A stretch of DNA of 64,000 nt from Pseudomonas fluorescens (GTDB lineage: Bacteria > Pseudomonadota > Gammaproteobacteria > Pseudomonadales > Pseudomonadaceae). Shown here piece after piece: positions 20,007 through 29,306 of this stretch. Numbering within the stretch: position 1 is the stretch's first letter; each line of letters opens with the position of its first letter. The stretch is taken from assembly GCF_902498185.1 (NCBI RefSeq), contig NZ_CABVIX010000008.1, positions 62,001 through 126,000 on the forward strand. The letters run 5' to 3'. The notes under the pieces were generated by a model. That model was given only the letters and a program-made list of their open reading frames with translations, made no database searches and had not been told where the DNA came from. The position numbers and the translations under genes are program-made.

Positions 20007-20234
20007 ATGCTAATCCCCTACGACCAGCTCGAAGCCGAAACCCTCACCCGTCTGATCGAAGACTTCGTCACTCGCGACGGCACCGACAACGGCGACGACA
20101 CGCCGCTGGAAACCCGGGTATTGCGCGTGCGCCAGGCCTTGGCCAAGGGCGAGGCATTCATCCTCTTCGACCTGGAGAGCCAGCAGTGCCAACTGCTCGC
20201 TCGTCACGACGTGCCGCGCGAGCTGCTCGGCTGA
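20007..20234 (+). CDS. yheU: YheU family (UPF0270) small protein
   Basis: A 75-residue acidic protein starting MLIPYDQLEAETL, the family's characteristic opening, and ending in the QCQLLARHDVP motif. The UPF0270 family is widespread in gammaproteobacteria, with a solved fold but no assigned function. The ribosome site is weak. It ends seven bases before the convergent rsmI stop. Confidence 0.88.
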   Translation: MLIPYDQLEAETLTRLIEDFVTRDGTDNGDDTPLETRVLRVRQALAKGEAFILFDLESQQCQLLARHDVPRELLG

Positions 20235-20241
20235 CCCAGGC

Positions 20242-20430
20242 TCAGCCGTTATCCTCCTGCTTGGCCGCCTTGGCAAGAATGCGCCGGTAGACTTCGGTCC
20301 GATGCACCTCCACCTCGCGCGGGGCGCAGATGCCGAAGCGCACCTGTCCGCCTTCGATCGCTATCACCTTGATCTTGATGTTGTCATTGATGGTGATCAC
20401 TTCACCGACTTCGCGTCCAATCACCAGCAT
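20242..20430 (-). CDS. rsmI: CsrA/RsmA family RNA-binding regulator, RsmI type
   Basis: A 62-residue CsrA-family protein. The five-strand core is recognisable: MLVIGREVGEVITI, then VRFGICAP, then EVEVHRTEVYRRI with the RNA-contacting arginine (VHR). It diverges from canonical RsmA (MLILTRRVGE), so it is the third paralogue, RsmI, found in the P. putida group beside RsmA and RsmE. Such proteins bind GGA loops near ribosome sites and repress or stabilise mRNAs, in the Gac/Rsm cascade that also controls biofilm and c-di-GMP genes. ATG at 20430 follows GAGG. Confidence 0.85.
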   Translation of the reverse strand: MLVIGREVGEVITINDNIKIKVIAIEGGQVRFGICAPREVEVHRTEVYRRILAKAAKQEDNG

Positions 20431-20558
20431 GCGCCGATCCTCTAGCCTCAGGGAAAGCCGAAGCCTGCATCGGTCACTGCGGCCTATACAATGATCCAGG
20501 GGCGAATTAGACGGATCCTACAGCGAAAGGTAATTTCTCCTACAGACGCTTCCTACAT

Positions 20559-20891
20559 TCAGCCTTGTTGGAGGCGCGGACCCAGCACGATGATGCCCGC
20601 GCCTACCACACAGAACAGCGCGCCCAGCCAGTCACTGCCCAACGGCCGGGCTTTTTCCACCAGCGCCAGCCAGAGCAGCGACGAGACGATATAGATGCCA
20701 CCGTAGGCGGCATACGCGCGCCCGGCGTAGGCGGCTTCGACGCGGGTCAGGATCAAGGCGAACAGGGTCAGGCTGAGCAGCGCCGGGACGACCCACCAGC
20801 CACTTTTGCCCAGGCGTAGCCAGAGGTAGAAGGCATAGCAACCGGCGATCTCGAACAGCGCCGCCAGAAAAAACCACAGGTAATTGATCAC
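20559..20891 (-). CDS. ynfA: YnfA family (UPF0060) membrane protein
   Basis: A 110-residue protein with four hydrophobic helices, matching UPF0060: [20 protein letters not shown] at the N-terminus and GxxIVxSLLWLxxVEKARP later. The fold resembles small multidrug resistance transporters; YnfA has been linked to dye and drug efflux in Shigella, so export is possible but unproven here. The start is GTG at 20891, giving the usual family length; the frame upstream is rich in tryptophan, arginine and proline and is not part of the protein. Confidence 0.82.
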   Translation of the reverse strand: MINYLWFFLAALFEIAGCYAFYLWLRLGKSGWWVVPALLSLTLFALILTRVEAAYAGRAYAAYGGIYIVSSLLWLALVEKARPLGSDWLGALFCVVGAGIIVLGPRLQQG

Positions 20892-20943
20892 GCCAGGCAC
20901 CCGAGCGGTTGAAAAAGGCGCCCAGCATAGCTGATCAGTCGTG

Positions 20944-21759
20944 TCAGGGTTGCCCAGGACCCGCCTTGGCGCGCATCTTCCCGGCCATGTCGGCCATCTC
21001 GTCATACAGCCGCTGCGGCGCCTGCTGCTTGAGCTGCCAGGCCAGGCGGCCGGCCTCGTGGGGAAGGATCAGAAACTCGCCAGCCGCCACTCGCTGGTGA
21101 ATGTACTCGGCGATCTCGGTGGCGCTGATCGGCGAGCTTTCGAGCAGCTTGCCGACTTGGGCCTTCATCGCGGGCGTCGGGCCGCGGAAGGAGTCGAGCA
21201 GGTTGGTCTGGAAGAACGACGGGCAGACCACGTGTACCGCGACGTCGAGGCCGCGCAACTCGACCAGCAGGCTTTCCGACAGCGCCAGCACGCCTGCCTT
21301 GGCGACGTTGTAGTTGCTCATGCCCGGCCCTTGCATCAGGGCAGCCATCGAGGCGATGTTGATGATGCGGCCCTTGCTGCGTTCGAGCAGCCCCAGAAAG
21401 GCCTTGCAACCCTTGACCACGCCCATCAGGTTGATCGCGATCTGCCAGTCCCAGTCTTCAAGCGACAGCTCGCCGAAAAAGCCACCCGAGGCGACGCCTG
21501 CATTGTTGACGATCACATCGATGCCGCCGAACGTCGCCTCGCAGGCCTGGGCGAGCGCGGTCAGCTGGCTGTAGTCGCGCACGTCGCAGCGCTGCACGAA
21601 GCCATCGCCGCCGGCCTCGCGCACCAGGGCCAGGGTCTGACGCAGGCCGGGCTCGTTGATATCGGCCAGCGCCAGGCGCCAGCCCTCGCGGGCCCAGCGC
21701 AGGGCGATCTCGCGCCCGAGCCCTGAGCCTGCGCCGGTAATCATCATGCGGTCGTGCAT
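20944..21759 (-). CDS. Short-chain dehydrogenase/reductase
   Basis: A 271-residue classical [11 protein letters not shown] is the cofactor loop, NNAGVASGG the structural motif, and serine plus YNVAK (Y and K catalytic) the active site. The aspartate after the second strand (LADIN) suggests NAD preference. The C-terminus ends in a lysine/alanine-rich tail. Substrate unknown; the neighbours do not suggest a pathway. ATG at 21759 with a weak GCAGG ribosome site. Confidence 0.85.
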   Translation of the reverse strand: MHDRMMITGAGSGLGREIALRWAREGWRLALADINEPGLRQTLALVREAGGDGFVQRCDVRDYSQLTALAQACEATFGGIDVIVNNAGVASGGFFGELSLEDWDWQIAINLMGVVKGCKAFLGLLERSKGRIINIASMAALMQGPGMSNYNVAKAGVLALSESLLVELRGLDVAVHVVCPSFFQTNLLDSFRGPTPAMKAQVGKLLESSPISATEIAEYIHQRVAAGEFLILPHEAGRLAWQLKQQAPQRLYDEMADMAGKMRAKAGPGQP

Positions 21760-21864
21760 AGCGGCCTGCCTTGCTGAAAGAGGGAAAGTGCCTGGCAGTT
21801 TAGCCAGGCATGCCCTCGCGGCGGCGTGCTATCAGGCCGGTGAATGGTCAACGCAAAGGGATTT

Positions 21865-21892
21865 AAACTTTTGCGCGCTTGCATGAGTCCGA
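21865..21892 (+). promoter_or_regulatory. Possible AlgU (sigma-22) type promoter before the DUF3309 gene
   Basis: AAACTT (21865-21870) and TCCGA (21888-21892) are 17 bases apart, near the AlgU pattern GAACTT-N16/17-TCtGA. They lie about 80 bases upstream of the small membrane protein gene. Two mismatches to consensus make this tentative. Confidence 0.3.
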
Positions 21893-21970
21893 TTTCATGA
21901 GTGGCCGAGTTGACGACGGCCGCATGGAAGGCACTGAACGACACCCCCTTTACCACGCAAGGACAACGAC

Positions 21971-22123
21971 ATGACCACGATCCTCATCATCATCCTGATC
22001 CTGCTGTTGATTGGTGGCTTACCCGTGTTCCCCCACTCGCGCTCCTGGGGTTATGGCCCGTCTGGCATCATCGGCGTCGTGCTGGTCGTGTTGCTGGTGT
22101 TGCTGCTGCTTGGGCGGATATAA
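21971..22123 (+). CDS. DUF3309 family 50-residue membrane protein
   Basis: A very small gene: ATG at 21971, TAA at 22121-22123, 50 residues. Two leucine/isoleucine/valine-rich helices flank a short polar turn (PVFPHSRSWGYGPSG), which is the DUF3309 pattern. AAGGAC lies upstream at good spacing. The family has no known function; members are often induced by envelope or osmotic stress. It stands alone between an SDR gene and the fimbrial block. Confidence 0.85.
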   Translation: MTTILIIILILLLIGGLPVFPHSRSWGYGPSGIIGVVLVVLLVLLLLGRI

Positions 22124-22225
22124 CATCCTGCCCGCGTTGCGACAGGGAGCGGCGCCGCCGCTCCTGTCTTGATACACAAGCCAAGCCCTCGCGGTACCCT
22201 GAAATCATCGCGTTGCAAGACCGAT

Positions 22226-23950
22226 TCACCCGGGCAGCCCGCCGGCGGTCAGACGACTCCTGGCGCGCCTCAGGGCTCTGGCGCGCGCCCCGGCATCGAC
22301 ACCCCCGTGCTCCGCCGTCCCAGGCGGCGCCCGGCTCCCCTTGATGTCATCGCACACCTTGGCCAAGGCTTCATCAAGCTGTTTTACCGCCAACTGCAAA
22401 GCCTCGACCCGCATCCTCAGTTTTCCCGACAGCTTCGCGCTCACATTGCAACTGCTCTCCACCAGCTCGCACGCGCTCATCACCCGCTGCGCCCGGATAA
22501 TCCGCGCCCCGCCCTTGAGCCGGTGCGCCAGCGCGGCCAGCGCCCCCAGGTCCTCGCCATCGGCCAGCGCCCCGAGCCGGCGCAGGTCGCGCTGGTTGGT
22601 CCTGCGCAGTTCAGTGAGCAAATCCCTCAGTGCGGCAGGGTCGCACACGGTCATGCGTTGCAGGTTGCTGATATCCAGCCCGCTGAACTTCGCCCGCCCG
22701 GCCTGCAAGGCCTGCCCCAGCCCGCGGATACCCAGCGGCTTGAACAGGCAGTCGTCCATTCCTGCGGCGCGGCAACGCTGGCGCTCGTCGGGTAGCGCAT
22801 TGGCGGTGAAGCCCAGGATCCGGCAGGCGGGCTGGCCGCTGCGGCGCTCGTGCTCGCGCATGGCGCGGGCCACGGCATAGCCGTCGAGGGTGGGCATGTT
22901 GCAGTCACAGATGACCACGTCGAACGGCGTGCCCAGCCAGCGGCGCAGGCCCGAGGCGCCCTCCTCGGCCTCGAACGGTTCATAGCCGAGCTGGGTGAGC
23001 TGCTGGCGCAGCAACATGCGATTGACCGGGCAGTCATCGATCACCAGCACACGCTGCCCCGCCGCGCGGCCTTGCGACGTCATGGGCTGCGCCTGCGACG
23101 GGACGCTGGCCAGGGGCAGCCCGAGCTGGATCTCGATGCGCGTGCCCTGGCCGACGCGGCTGTACACCTGCATGCGCCCACCCATGGCTTCGCACAGCGT
23201 GCGGCTGATACCCAAGCCCAGGCCGGCGCCAGTGCGCGCCGTGCAGCCTTGCCCGCTGGCGCGCCAGAACGGCTCGCCGAGGCGCGCCAGGTCGGCCTCG
23301 GCGATGCCGATGCCAGTGTCTTCGACCGTCAGGCTCACGGCAACGCCGCCGCCCTTGGCGCGTGCGGTCAGGTACACGCGCACCTCTCCTTCCTGGGTGA
23401 ACTTGATGCTGTTGCTGATCAGGTTGCTCAACACCTGCTTGAAACGCAGCGGGTCGAGCATGACTTGGGCATCGACCTCGCCCTGCAGTTGCAGCACCAC
23501 TTGCAGGCCTTTGCTGTCCGCCTGCTGCTCCCACAGCTGGACGACCCGGCCGACCTGCTCGCGCAGCTGCACCGGCTGCGGCACCAGCTCCAACCGGCCG
23601 GATTCGATGCGCGAGATATCCAGCACATCGCCGATCAGCTCCAGCAAGCTGCGCGAGGCATCGGCGGCCACGTCGATGGACAGGCGGTCGAGCACCCCTT
23701 GGGCGGCCTTGTGCGAGGCCAGTTCGAGCATGCCCAGCACGGCGTTCATGGGCGTGCGGATTTCGTGGCTCATGGTGGCCAGGAAGCGCGACTTGGCGTG
23801 GTTGGCCCGTTCGGCCTCCTTTTTTGCCCGGCGCAGCGTGTGGATCTCGCGGCGCAGCGAGCGTTGCAGCCGGCCCAGGCGCCAGCACCAGGCAAGGGCG
23901 ACAACCAGCAGGCCCGTCAATAGAATGAGCAACAGCGTGTGCAGGGGCAC
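22226..23950 (-). CDS. BvgS/EvgS-like hybrid histidine kinase without periplasmic sensor domains
   Basis: A 574-residue phosphorelay kinase: one N-terminal membrane helix (about 3-23), a short coiled coil, HisKA with H in MSHEIRTPMN (about residue 62), HATPase with NLISNSIKFT, DTGIGIA and GAGLGLGIS, a receiver with VIDDCPVNRM and phospho-acceptor D in ICDCNMP, the lysine in FKPLG, and a C-terminal Hpt with H in AHRLKGGA. The module order kinase-receiver-Hpt matches BvgS, EvgS and RocS. Those proteins carry large periplasmic venus-flytrap domains, absent here. GTG start, 11 bases after the response regulator gene, so the two are a pair. Confidence 0.88.
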   Translation of the reverse strand: MPLHTLLLILLTGLLVVALAWCWRLGRLQRSLRREIHTLRRAKKEAERANHAKSRFLATMSHEIRTPMNAVLGMLELASHKAAQGVLDRLSIDVAADASRSLLELIGDVLDISRIESGRLELVPQPVQLREQVGRVVQLWEQQADSKGLQVVLQLQGEVDAQVMLDPLRFKQVLSNLISNSIKFTQEGEVRVYLTARAKGGGVAVSLTVEDTGIGIAEADLARLGEPFWRASGQGCTARTGAGLGLGISRTLCEAMGGRMQVYSRVGQGTRIEIQLGLPLASVPSQAQPMTSQGRAAGQRVLVIDDCPVNRMLLRQQLTQLGYEPFEAEEGASGLRRWLGTPFDVVICDCNMPTLDGYAVARAMREHERRSGQPACRILGFTANALPDERQRCRAAGMDDCLFKPLGIRGLGQALQAGRAKFSGLDISNLQRMTVCDPAALRDLLTELRRTNQRDLRRLGALADGEDLGALAALAHRLKGGARIIRAQRVMSACELVESSCNVSAKLSGKLRMRVEALQLAVKQLDEALAKVCDDIKGSRAPPGTAEHGGVDAGARARALRRARSRLTAGGLPG

Positions 23951-23961
23951 CGGCGGCGCCC

Positions 23962-24588
23962 CTAGATCAGCTGGTGTCGCCTGGCGAGGTCCGCCAGGTC
24001 GATCAGTGAACGCACGCGCAGCTTGTCGATCAGGCGCCCCTTGTAGGTGCTGACCGTCTTGTTGCTCAGCAGCATCAATTCGGCGATCTCCTTGTTGCTC
24101 ATGCCGCGTGCCAGCTGCTGCAGGATCAACACCTCACGGTCGCTCAGGCCCGCCAGGCACTCGGCCTCGGTGGCGCGCAGGTCGCACCGGTTGACCGAGC
24201 TGAGCGCCACTTCCGGAAAGTAGGTGTATCCCGACATCACGGCGCGTACCGCCTTGGCCAGCTCGCCGAGGTTATCGGACTTGGAGACGAACCCGGCCGC
24301 GCCGGCCTTCATGCAGCGCAGCGAGAACGAGTCGGGCATGTGCGAGCTCAGCACCAGCACCTTGGCCGGATGCTCCATGGCCCTGACCCGGCTGGTGACT
24401 TCAAAGCCATCGAGCCCGGGCATGGTGATGTCGAGTATCACCAGGTCAGGCGCTTTCTCGCGTGCCAGGCGCAGGGCATCGACACCATTGTCGGCCTCGC
24501 CGACGACCTTGATGCGGTCCTGGCGCAGCATCATGCAGACGCTGGCGCGGATGAACGGGTGGTCGTCGACCACTAATGCCTTGTACAT
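23962..24588 (-). CDS. BvgA-like NarL/FixJ response regulator
   Basis: A 208-residue regulator. The receiver has DDHP, phospho-acceptor D in VILDITMPGLDG and K in GFVSKSDN; the LuxR-type DNA-binding domain is near 140-208. Several stretches are close to Bordetella BvgA and E. coli EvgA: MSGYTYFP, RGMSNKEIAELM, LSNKTVSTYK and LADLARRHQL. This branch binds heptads of the TTTCCTA kind and controls adhesins. It lies between the pilus tip gene and its kinase in the same direction. ATG is preceded by AAGGAT. Confidence 0.88.
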   Translation of the reverse strand: MYKALVVDDHPFIRASVCMMLRQDRIKVVGEADNGVDALRLAREKAPDLVILDITMPGLDGFEVTSRVRAMEHPAKVLVLSSHMPDSFSLRCMKAGAAGFVSKSDNLGELAKAVRAVMSGYTYFPEVALSSVNRCDLRATEAECLAGLSDREVLILQQLARGMSNKEIAELMLLSNKTVSTYKGRLIDKLRVRSLIDLADLARRHQLI

Positions 24589-24614
24589 GATCCATCCTTA
24601 CTGGAAAGTGCATC

Positions 24615-25823
24615 CTAGATTTCGGCGTCGAACACGACGGTGACCTTGCCGTTGTAGGTTTTGCCGGCGCGGTCGAGCATGGGCCGCACGTCCTCGCGCG
24701 CCACCTCGAAATGCAGCTCGCCGGGCCGGTTGATGGTGGGGATCACCGATTCGAACTGCAGCGCCGCCGCCCTGCCGCTGGGCAGGGCCAGGCGATCCAC
24801 GCGCCCGCCGCGGTAACGGATCCCTTCGGGAAGGCTCAGGGATACCTGCACCGGCACGTTTTCGCCCAGGTCGTTGCGGATCGCGCAGTGGCTACCGGCA
24901 TCGTGCTCGCAGAGCTTGTAGACCTTTATTGGGCCGGTGGACCACACGCGCATCGGCAGGTCGCGGTACAACCGCCCAGGCACCCGGCCACCGTTGAGCC
25001 AGGCGACCCAGCCGCCTGCAGGCTCGAGCACGGCACGGTCCGAGCCTGGCGGAAAGTCGAAGATGAAGGCGTGCTCGACGTCGAGCACGAAACTCAGGGT
25101 CAGGGTATTGGTGTTGAGGTCGCTGACCTGATTACCAAAGTCGAAGTCGCCGTTGGCCCCCACCGAGTAGGTGACACTGCCGCGGTAGATGCCCGGTTTA
25201 AGGCGATAGCTTGGCGGCATCTGCAGGGTGTAGGCGATGGCCAGCTGCGAGATGCTGACCGGTTCGACATGCTCGGTGGGGGCCGAGGGGCTTACCTGCC
25301 AGCACGGTGAGGGCGAGGCAGGCTCACTGATGCGAAGCCCGCGTGTGTACGAGCGCTCGCCTTCAAGTCCAAGGCCGCCCATTCTGGAACAGCCGCCAAC
25401 AGCGCTGCCATTGGACAGCGGATTGTACCAGTAGTAACCCGATACTGCCTTCAGGCTTAGCCCGACCACCTCGAAAGCCAGCCGGTGGGGCTCGCCCGTC
25501 TGGTCATGGTAGACGTCTATCTCCCGGCGCCCCGGGGTCTTCAGGTAGAGCAGGTCGCGTACATCGCCCGTGCGCTTGGTAACCGGTTTGCTGTAGGTTA
25601 TCGGGATATCGACTGTCTTGCCTTTGATGCACAACGCTTGGAAAAGCCTGCAGTTGTGGGCCGGGGGAGTTGTGTTCTCGAACTGTCCTGATCCTCCCCC
25701 TCGATATTCTGCGGTCAAGGTGACTTCAAGCGCGTGCGTGACGGGTGCCGCAAGCGCCAGGGCCAGCACCAGGCCGTAGCGGCGCAACCGTTTTGTGCGA
25801 TGTACCGGGGCGATGGCGCTCAT
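24615..25823 (-). CDS. CblD/CfaE-like fimbrial tip (minor pilin) protein
   Basis: A 402-residue secreted protein. The signal peptide ends near VTHALE; the mature N-terminus has FENTTPPAHNC, resembling the start of the CblD/CfaE tip family, then two beta-rich parts (about 30-230 and 240-402). Several cysteines could form disulfides. In CS1/CFA-I type pili this subunit sits at the fibre tip and is the adhesin. ATG at 25823 overlaps the chaperone stop by four bases (ATGA), so translation is coupled; longer upstream frames inside the chaperone gene are rejected. The receptor cannot be predicted. Confidence 0.82.
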   Translation of the reverse strand: MSAIAPVHRTKRLRRYGLVLALALAAPVTHALEVTLTAEYRGGGSGQFENTTPPAHNCRLFQALCIKGKTVDIPITYSKPVTKRTGDVRDLLYLKTPGRREIDVYHDQTGEPHRLAFEVVGLSLKAVSGYYWYNPLSNGSAVGGCSRMGGLGLEGERSYTRGLRISEPASPSPCWQVSPSAPTEHVEPVSISQLAIAYTLQMPPSYRLKPGIYRGSVTYSVGANGDFDFGNQVSDLNTNTLTLSFVLDVEHAFIFDFPPGSDRAVLEPAGGWVAWLNGGRVPGRLYRDLPMRVWSTGPIKVYKLCEHDAGSHCAIRNDLGENVPVQVSLSLPEGIRYRGGRVDRLALPSGRAAALQFESVIPTINRPGELHFEVAREDVRPMLDRAGKTYNGKVTVVFDAEI

Positions 25824-26575
25824 GCTCCGATGACCTTGTGCTCGCGCTGCCCGCCTTGCTGCAGCTCGAACTGGAAGACATGCCCCGCCTGACCCTCGAA
25901 CTGCCGTGTACGGCCCGGTAGCAGGTGGTGCTTGGTGGCTGGCCCGCACGCCTCGCCTGCGGCCTGGCACTGGCGAAAATGATCCAGCGCCACGGTACTG
26001 TTGCCCTCGTTCACCACTGTCAGCGTGCCCTTCTGGGCCTCGATGCGGGTCTGGTAATGGGTGTCGGCGGGCCGCACGAACAATAACGAGCCGTAACCTG
26101 CCAGCAGGTTGACCCCCGCCTTGAGGCTGTCACGGTACGCTTGGGCCTCTGCCTCGTCGACAGCGAAGCCGTCGTTGACCTCGGGCAGCACCGGGATGAA
26201 ACGTACCCGGAAATACCGCTCGCGTTCGCGCTGGCCGCGGTACAGCAGGCGCACCGACTGCAGGCCGCGCGCCGGCACGATCAGCCGCGCCGGGCTGACC
26301 ACCAGGCCGCGCTCCTGCATCGCCACGCCTTCCAGGCTGACCTCGCTGGCCACGCCCTGGGTGTCGTACACCAGCTCCGCCACGCTGACCTTGACGAAGG
26401 CGGTGGTATCGCCGCCGTTGCGCACGCGCTTGAGCAGCGTGCTCCTGCCGCCCTCGATGTAGTCGTACAAACCGCCGATATTGAGCTCCGGCGCCGCCTG
26501 CAGCGACAAGGGCAGCGCCAGCAGCGCCAGCAGCGTGCAGTACACACTTCTATTCATCCTGAACTCCGCATTCAT
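25820..26575 (-). CDS. Fimbrial periplasmic chaperone, alpha (CS1) class
   Basis: A 251-residue protein with a signal peptide (cleavage near SLQAAPEL) and the two immunoglobulin-like domains of alternate chaperone-usher systems. Recognisable parts are LYDYIEGG and RVRNGGDTTAFVKVSV in the first domain, and ARLIVPARGLQSVRLLYRG, the subunit-binding strand region. It escorts pilus subunits through the periplasm to the usher. It starts at MNAEFRM; an inner methionine (MNRSVY) is also possible. The gene follows the usher after a 129-base gap that contains a palindrome shared with the pilin upstream region. Confidence 0.85.
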   Translation of the reverse strand: MNAEFRMNRSVYCTLLALLALPLSLQAAPELNIGGLYDYIEGGRSTLLKRVRNGGDTTAFVKVSVAELVYDTQGVASEVSLEGVAMQERGLVVSPARLIVPARGLQSVRLLYRGQRERERYFRVRFIPVLPEVNDGFAVDEAEAQAYRDSLKAGVNLLAGYGSLLFVRPADTHYQTRIEAQKGTLTVVNEGNSTVALDHFRQCQAAGEACGPATKHHLLPGRTRQFEGQAGHVFQFELQQGGQREHKVIGA

Positions 26576-26704
26576 CGGTAATGGCCAATCAATATTAATG
26601 CTTGAAAATCCGCCAGGTCGCCGCCTTGCCAGTAAGAGACACGCCCTACAGCAGTTAGGGAAATTTCCTACGGCGAGAGCCTGAACACCGTCTACAAACA
26701 GCGC
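26576..26704 (-). promoter_or_regulatory. Usher-chaperone intergenic region with BvgA-like palindrome
   Basis: This gap contains GGGAAATTTCCTA (26658-26670), whose core GGAAATTTCC is a perfect palindrome and whose right half is the BvgA heptad TTTCCTA. Other CCTAC/CCTACA half-motifs lie nearby (26644 and 26703). An internal promoter for chaperone and tip genes under the adjacent response regulator is plausible. Confidence 0.45.
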
Positions 26705-29209
26705 CTACGAACCCCTGATGTTTCTTGATGTGTCAGCATCGGCCAGGCTCTCGGGCCTGCACTGCTGGTCGCCTGCCATCAGCACATCGTTCTCGCGCAC
26801 CATCTGGCCCGGATCAAGGCTCAGCAGGCAGGCAGCCTGACCGGCGATGCGCACTTCGAGCACGGGTGCCGACTCGCTCATCTCAACGGCAAAGTAGCCG
26901 TCGGCCTCGGTGACGCTGCGGCTGGCGTGATTGATCACCTGCGCGCCACTCATGCCCTTGCCGTGCGAGTCCAGCAGCCGTCCCAGCACCGTCACCGTGC
27001 GCATCACCCGCAGCTGGCGGTATTCGACGCCGCCCCGGTTGAGGTGGTAGTCGAAGCTGTTGGGCTGGATGACGGCGGCAGGCGCGTGGCTGTCCTGAAA
27101 GTCGACCTGCACCTGGCCGGGTTTATAGGCCGCCACGGGCAGTACATTGCGCCCGGGGTGCAAGGTGGCGCTCAGGCCCTGGAAGTCATCGGCGCGCAGT
27201 TCCAGCCCCTCGACGTCCGACTCCACGTCGACGATCAGCCCGGCGTCGTGGGCCATGAACTGGCCGCTGGCGGCAAGCTTGCCCGCGCCCAGGGCAACCA
27301 CGCTCTGCAGGTTCAGGCCGGCGCTGATCTTGCCGTTGTAGGACGAACTCTGCGCGTAGGCATCGCCATTGAGCTGGCTGCTCTCGAACTGCGCGTTGGC
27401 GCCGATGCCAGCGCCGTAGCGGTCCAGCGAGGCGGTGGTACCCAGGGTGCGCAACGCGCCGTAGTCGACGTCATGCTGGTAGGTCAGCGAGGCGTTCTGG
27501 TCACGCCCGCCGTCGCGCGAGGTACGGCTGCCCAAGGTGGCGGCGACGCGCCGGCCGGGGCTGCCCAGGCTCATGCTCAGGCTCAGGTTGACACCGCGGT
27601 TGCGCGCCTCGCCGGTGCTGGCGCTGCCGGGGCGGTCGAATACCGAGAAGCGCCAGCTGGCGTCCGAACCGGCCAGCTTGCCGAACTGCGTCCAGCCAAG
27701 GTCGACGCCCAGGCCGTTGGCCGCACCCGTGCTATGGGCCACGCGTACCGTAGCGGTACTGCGAGGGGTCAGACGGTGGCTCAGCGACAGCGAGGTCTGG
27801 CTCAGTTCCTGCTGGCGCTGCAACGGCCCGCGCAGCGTGCGGCCCGGCTGGGTCCAGGCGCGGCTGTGGCTGAACACCATCGAGCCTGAATCGTGGTTGT
27901 AGATGGCCTGCAGGTCGTAGCCGTTGCCCAGGTCCTGGGTCTGGTTGAGGTTGCCGTAGATTTTCAGGCGGTCCTGCACGTCCCAGTCCAGGGAGGTGGC
28001 GTACTGCATGGCGTCATCGACATGCTGGGCCGACAGGCCGACCACGGCGCGCGGGTGCAGCAGGTAGTTGACCATGGCACCGCTGCTCAGGCTGTCGTCA
28101 TGGTCGTCATCCCAGTTGCTCAGGGCGCTGGTCTGCTGGCCAACGAACAGGTTGTAACGCCAGCGGCTATCGCTGTTGCTCCAGTTCGAGGGCTTATAGA
28201 TGAACGCTTCGCTGCGCGAGGTCTCCTGGCCATCTTCCATCAGACGCACTTCGATCTGGTAGATGCCGCCCGGCAGCACGCGGGTGTCCAGGGTCTGCAA
28301 GCCTGGCTGCACCGGCTGGCTGTTGATCAGCACGCCGTTGCGGTAGATCTCGGCGATGCCTTGGCGGTTGGGCGTGACGTAGACCGGCGTGGTGCTGGGC
28401 TGGCCGCTGTCGATCAACAGGCTGTCGCTGCTGCCAAGCATCAGGCCCAGGGTGGTGTCGGGACTGTTGCCGAGCAGACGCGGCTGGCGGGTAAGCCCCT
28501 GGGCGCTGGGGGTGAAATAGCCCAGGCGGTAGAAATGCTGGTTGACCAGGCGCTCGGCATAAAGCTGGTCGAGGCGATAGCGGGTGCCTTCGCGCAGGTC
28601 GCTGCCACGGTCGAACTGCGCGTCGGTCATGGTCGTCCAGCTGCCCAGGCTGCCTTGGCCTTGCACGGCGTAGCGCCCGCTGGTCTGCCCGCCATCGCCG
28701 ACCAGGTTGAGCTGGTTGCGCACCAGCAGGCCGTAGCTGCCCTGCTCGGGAAGGCTGTGGTAGATCGCCGCCGGGCCGTTTCTCTCGGCATCGGAGGTCA
28801 ACAGCGAGAGTTGCGAATTGACCAGGCTGTAGTGGATCGCCCGCAAGCCGTCCGGGCAGTCGGCCTGGCAGTCGCCCAACGGACGGCCGTCGGCCAGCCG
28901 GGCTTGCCAGCGCCGGCGCACGGAGGCCGGTTCGCGGCTTTCCTGGGTTTCGGTGAAGTCCAGCAGCTGCACGCGTTCGTCGCGGCTGAGCACGACCATG
29001 GCATCGCCCAGGTAGCGGCCATCGAGCTCGACGCGCACGGCCAGGGGCACATCGAAGAAATGCGCTTCGAACTCACGCGGCAAACCCTGCGCCTGGGCGA
29101 CCGCCGCCATCGGCGTCGCTGGCATGTCGGCCAGCGCTGGCGCGGCGCACAGGCCGGCAGCGGCGCCCAGCCAGGCGCAGGTTGTTGTTACAAGGTGGAA
29201 TCTGCTCAT
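26705..29209 (-). CDS. Outer-membrane fimbrial usher, TcfC/CS1 class
   Basis: An 834-residue usher with a signal peptide (MSRFHLV to APALADM). It shows an N-terminal periplasmic domain, a long run of amphipathic strands for the 24-strand barrel with the motif VLPGGIYQIEVRLMEDGQ shared with CfaC/CblC-like ushers, and a C-terminal domain with a carboxypeptidase-regulatory-like segment (VLGRLLDSHGKGMSGAQV). It forms the pore through which chaperone-subunit complexes are assembled. The start is MSRFHLV at 29209; an upstream methionine adds six untypical residues. A homologue of CblC, found in cable pili of Burkholderia. Confidence 0.87.
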   Translation of the reverse strand: MSRFHLVTTTCAWLGAAAGLCAAPALADMPATPMAAVAQAQGLPREFEAHFFDVPLAVRVELDGRYLGDAMVVLSRDERVQLLDFTETQESREPASVRRRWQARLADGRPLGDCQADCPDGLRAIHYSLVNSQLSLLTSDAERNGPAAIYHSLPEQGSYGLLVRNQLNLVGDGGQTSGRYAVQGQGSLGSWTTMTDAQFDRGSDLREGTRYRLDQLYAERLVNQHFYRLGYFTPSAQGLTRQPRLLGNSPDTTLGLMLGSSDSLLIDSGQPSTTPVYVTPNRQGIAEIYRNGVLINSQPVQPGLQTLDTRVLPGGIYQIEVRLMEDGQETSRSEAFIYKPSNWSNSDSRWRYNLFVGQQTSALSNWDDDHDDSLSSGAMVNYLLHPRAVVGLSAQHVDDAMQYATSLDWDVQDRLKIYGNLNQTQDLGNGYDLQAIYNHDSGSMVFSHSRAWTQPGRTLRGPLQRQQELSQTSLSLSHRLTPRSTATVRVAHSTGAANGLGVDLGWTQFGKLAGSDASWRFSVFDRPGSASTGEARNRGVNLSLSMSLGSPGRRVAATLGSRTSRDGGRDQNASLTYQHDVDYGALRTLGTTASLDRYGAGIGANAQFESSQLNGDAYAQSSSYNGKISAGLNLQSVVALGAGKLAASGQFMAHDAGLIVDVESDVEGLELRADDFQGLSATLHPGRNVLPVAAYKPGQVQVDFQDSHAPAAVIQPNSFDYHLNRGGVEYRQLRVMRTVTVLGRLLDSHGKGMSGAQVINHASRSVTEADGYFAVEMSESAPVLEVRIAGQAACLLSLDPGQMVRENDVLMAGDQQCRPESLADADTSRNIRGS

Positions 29210-29306
29210 GGCCCTGCCTGCAAGCAATGCCCTTCCCTACCCGATGAGCAAGGTCATGGGCAGGGTCGGACATATAAGGATGAAGGGGCTTGGTGCGAGG
29301 GGCAGA

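Noticed and set aside
20516..20558. Three TCCTACA motifs between rsmI and ynfA, like EvgA/BvgA half sites
   Set aside because: Spacing is irregular, they lie at the end of ynfA, and CTCCTACA is a common remnant of P. putida REP sequences.
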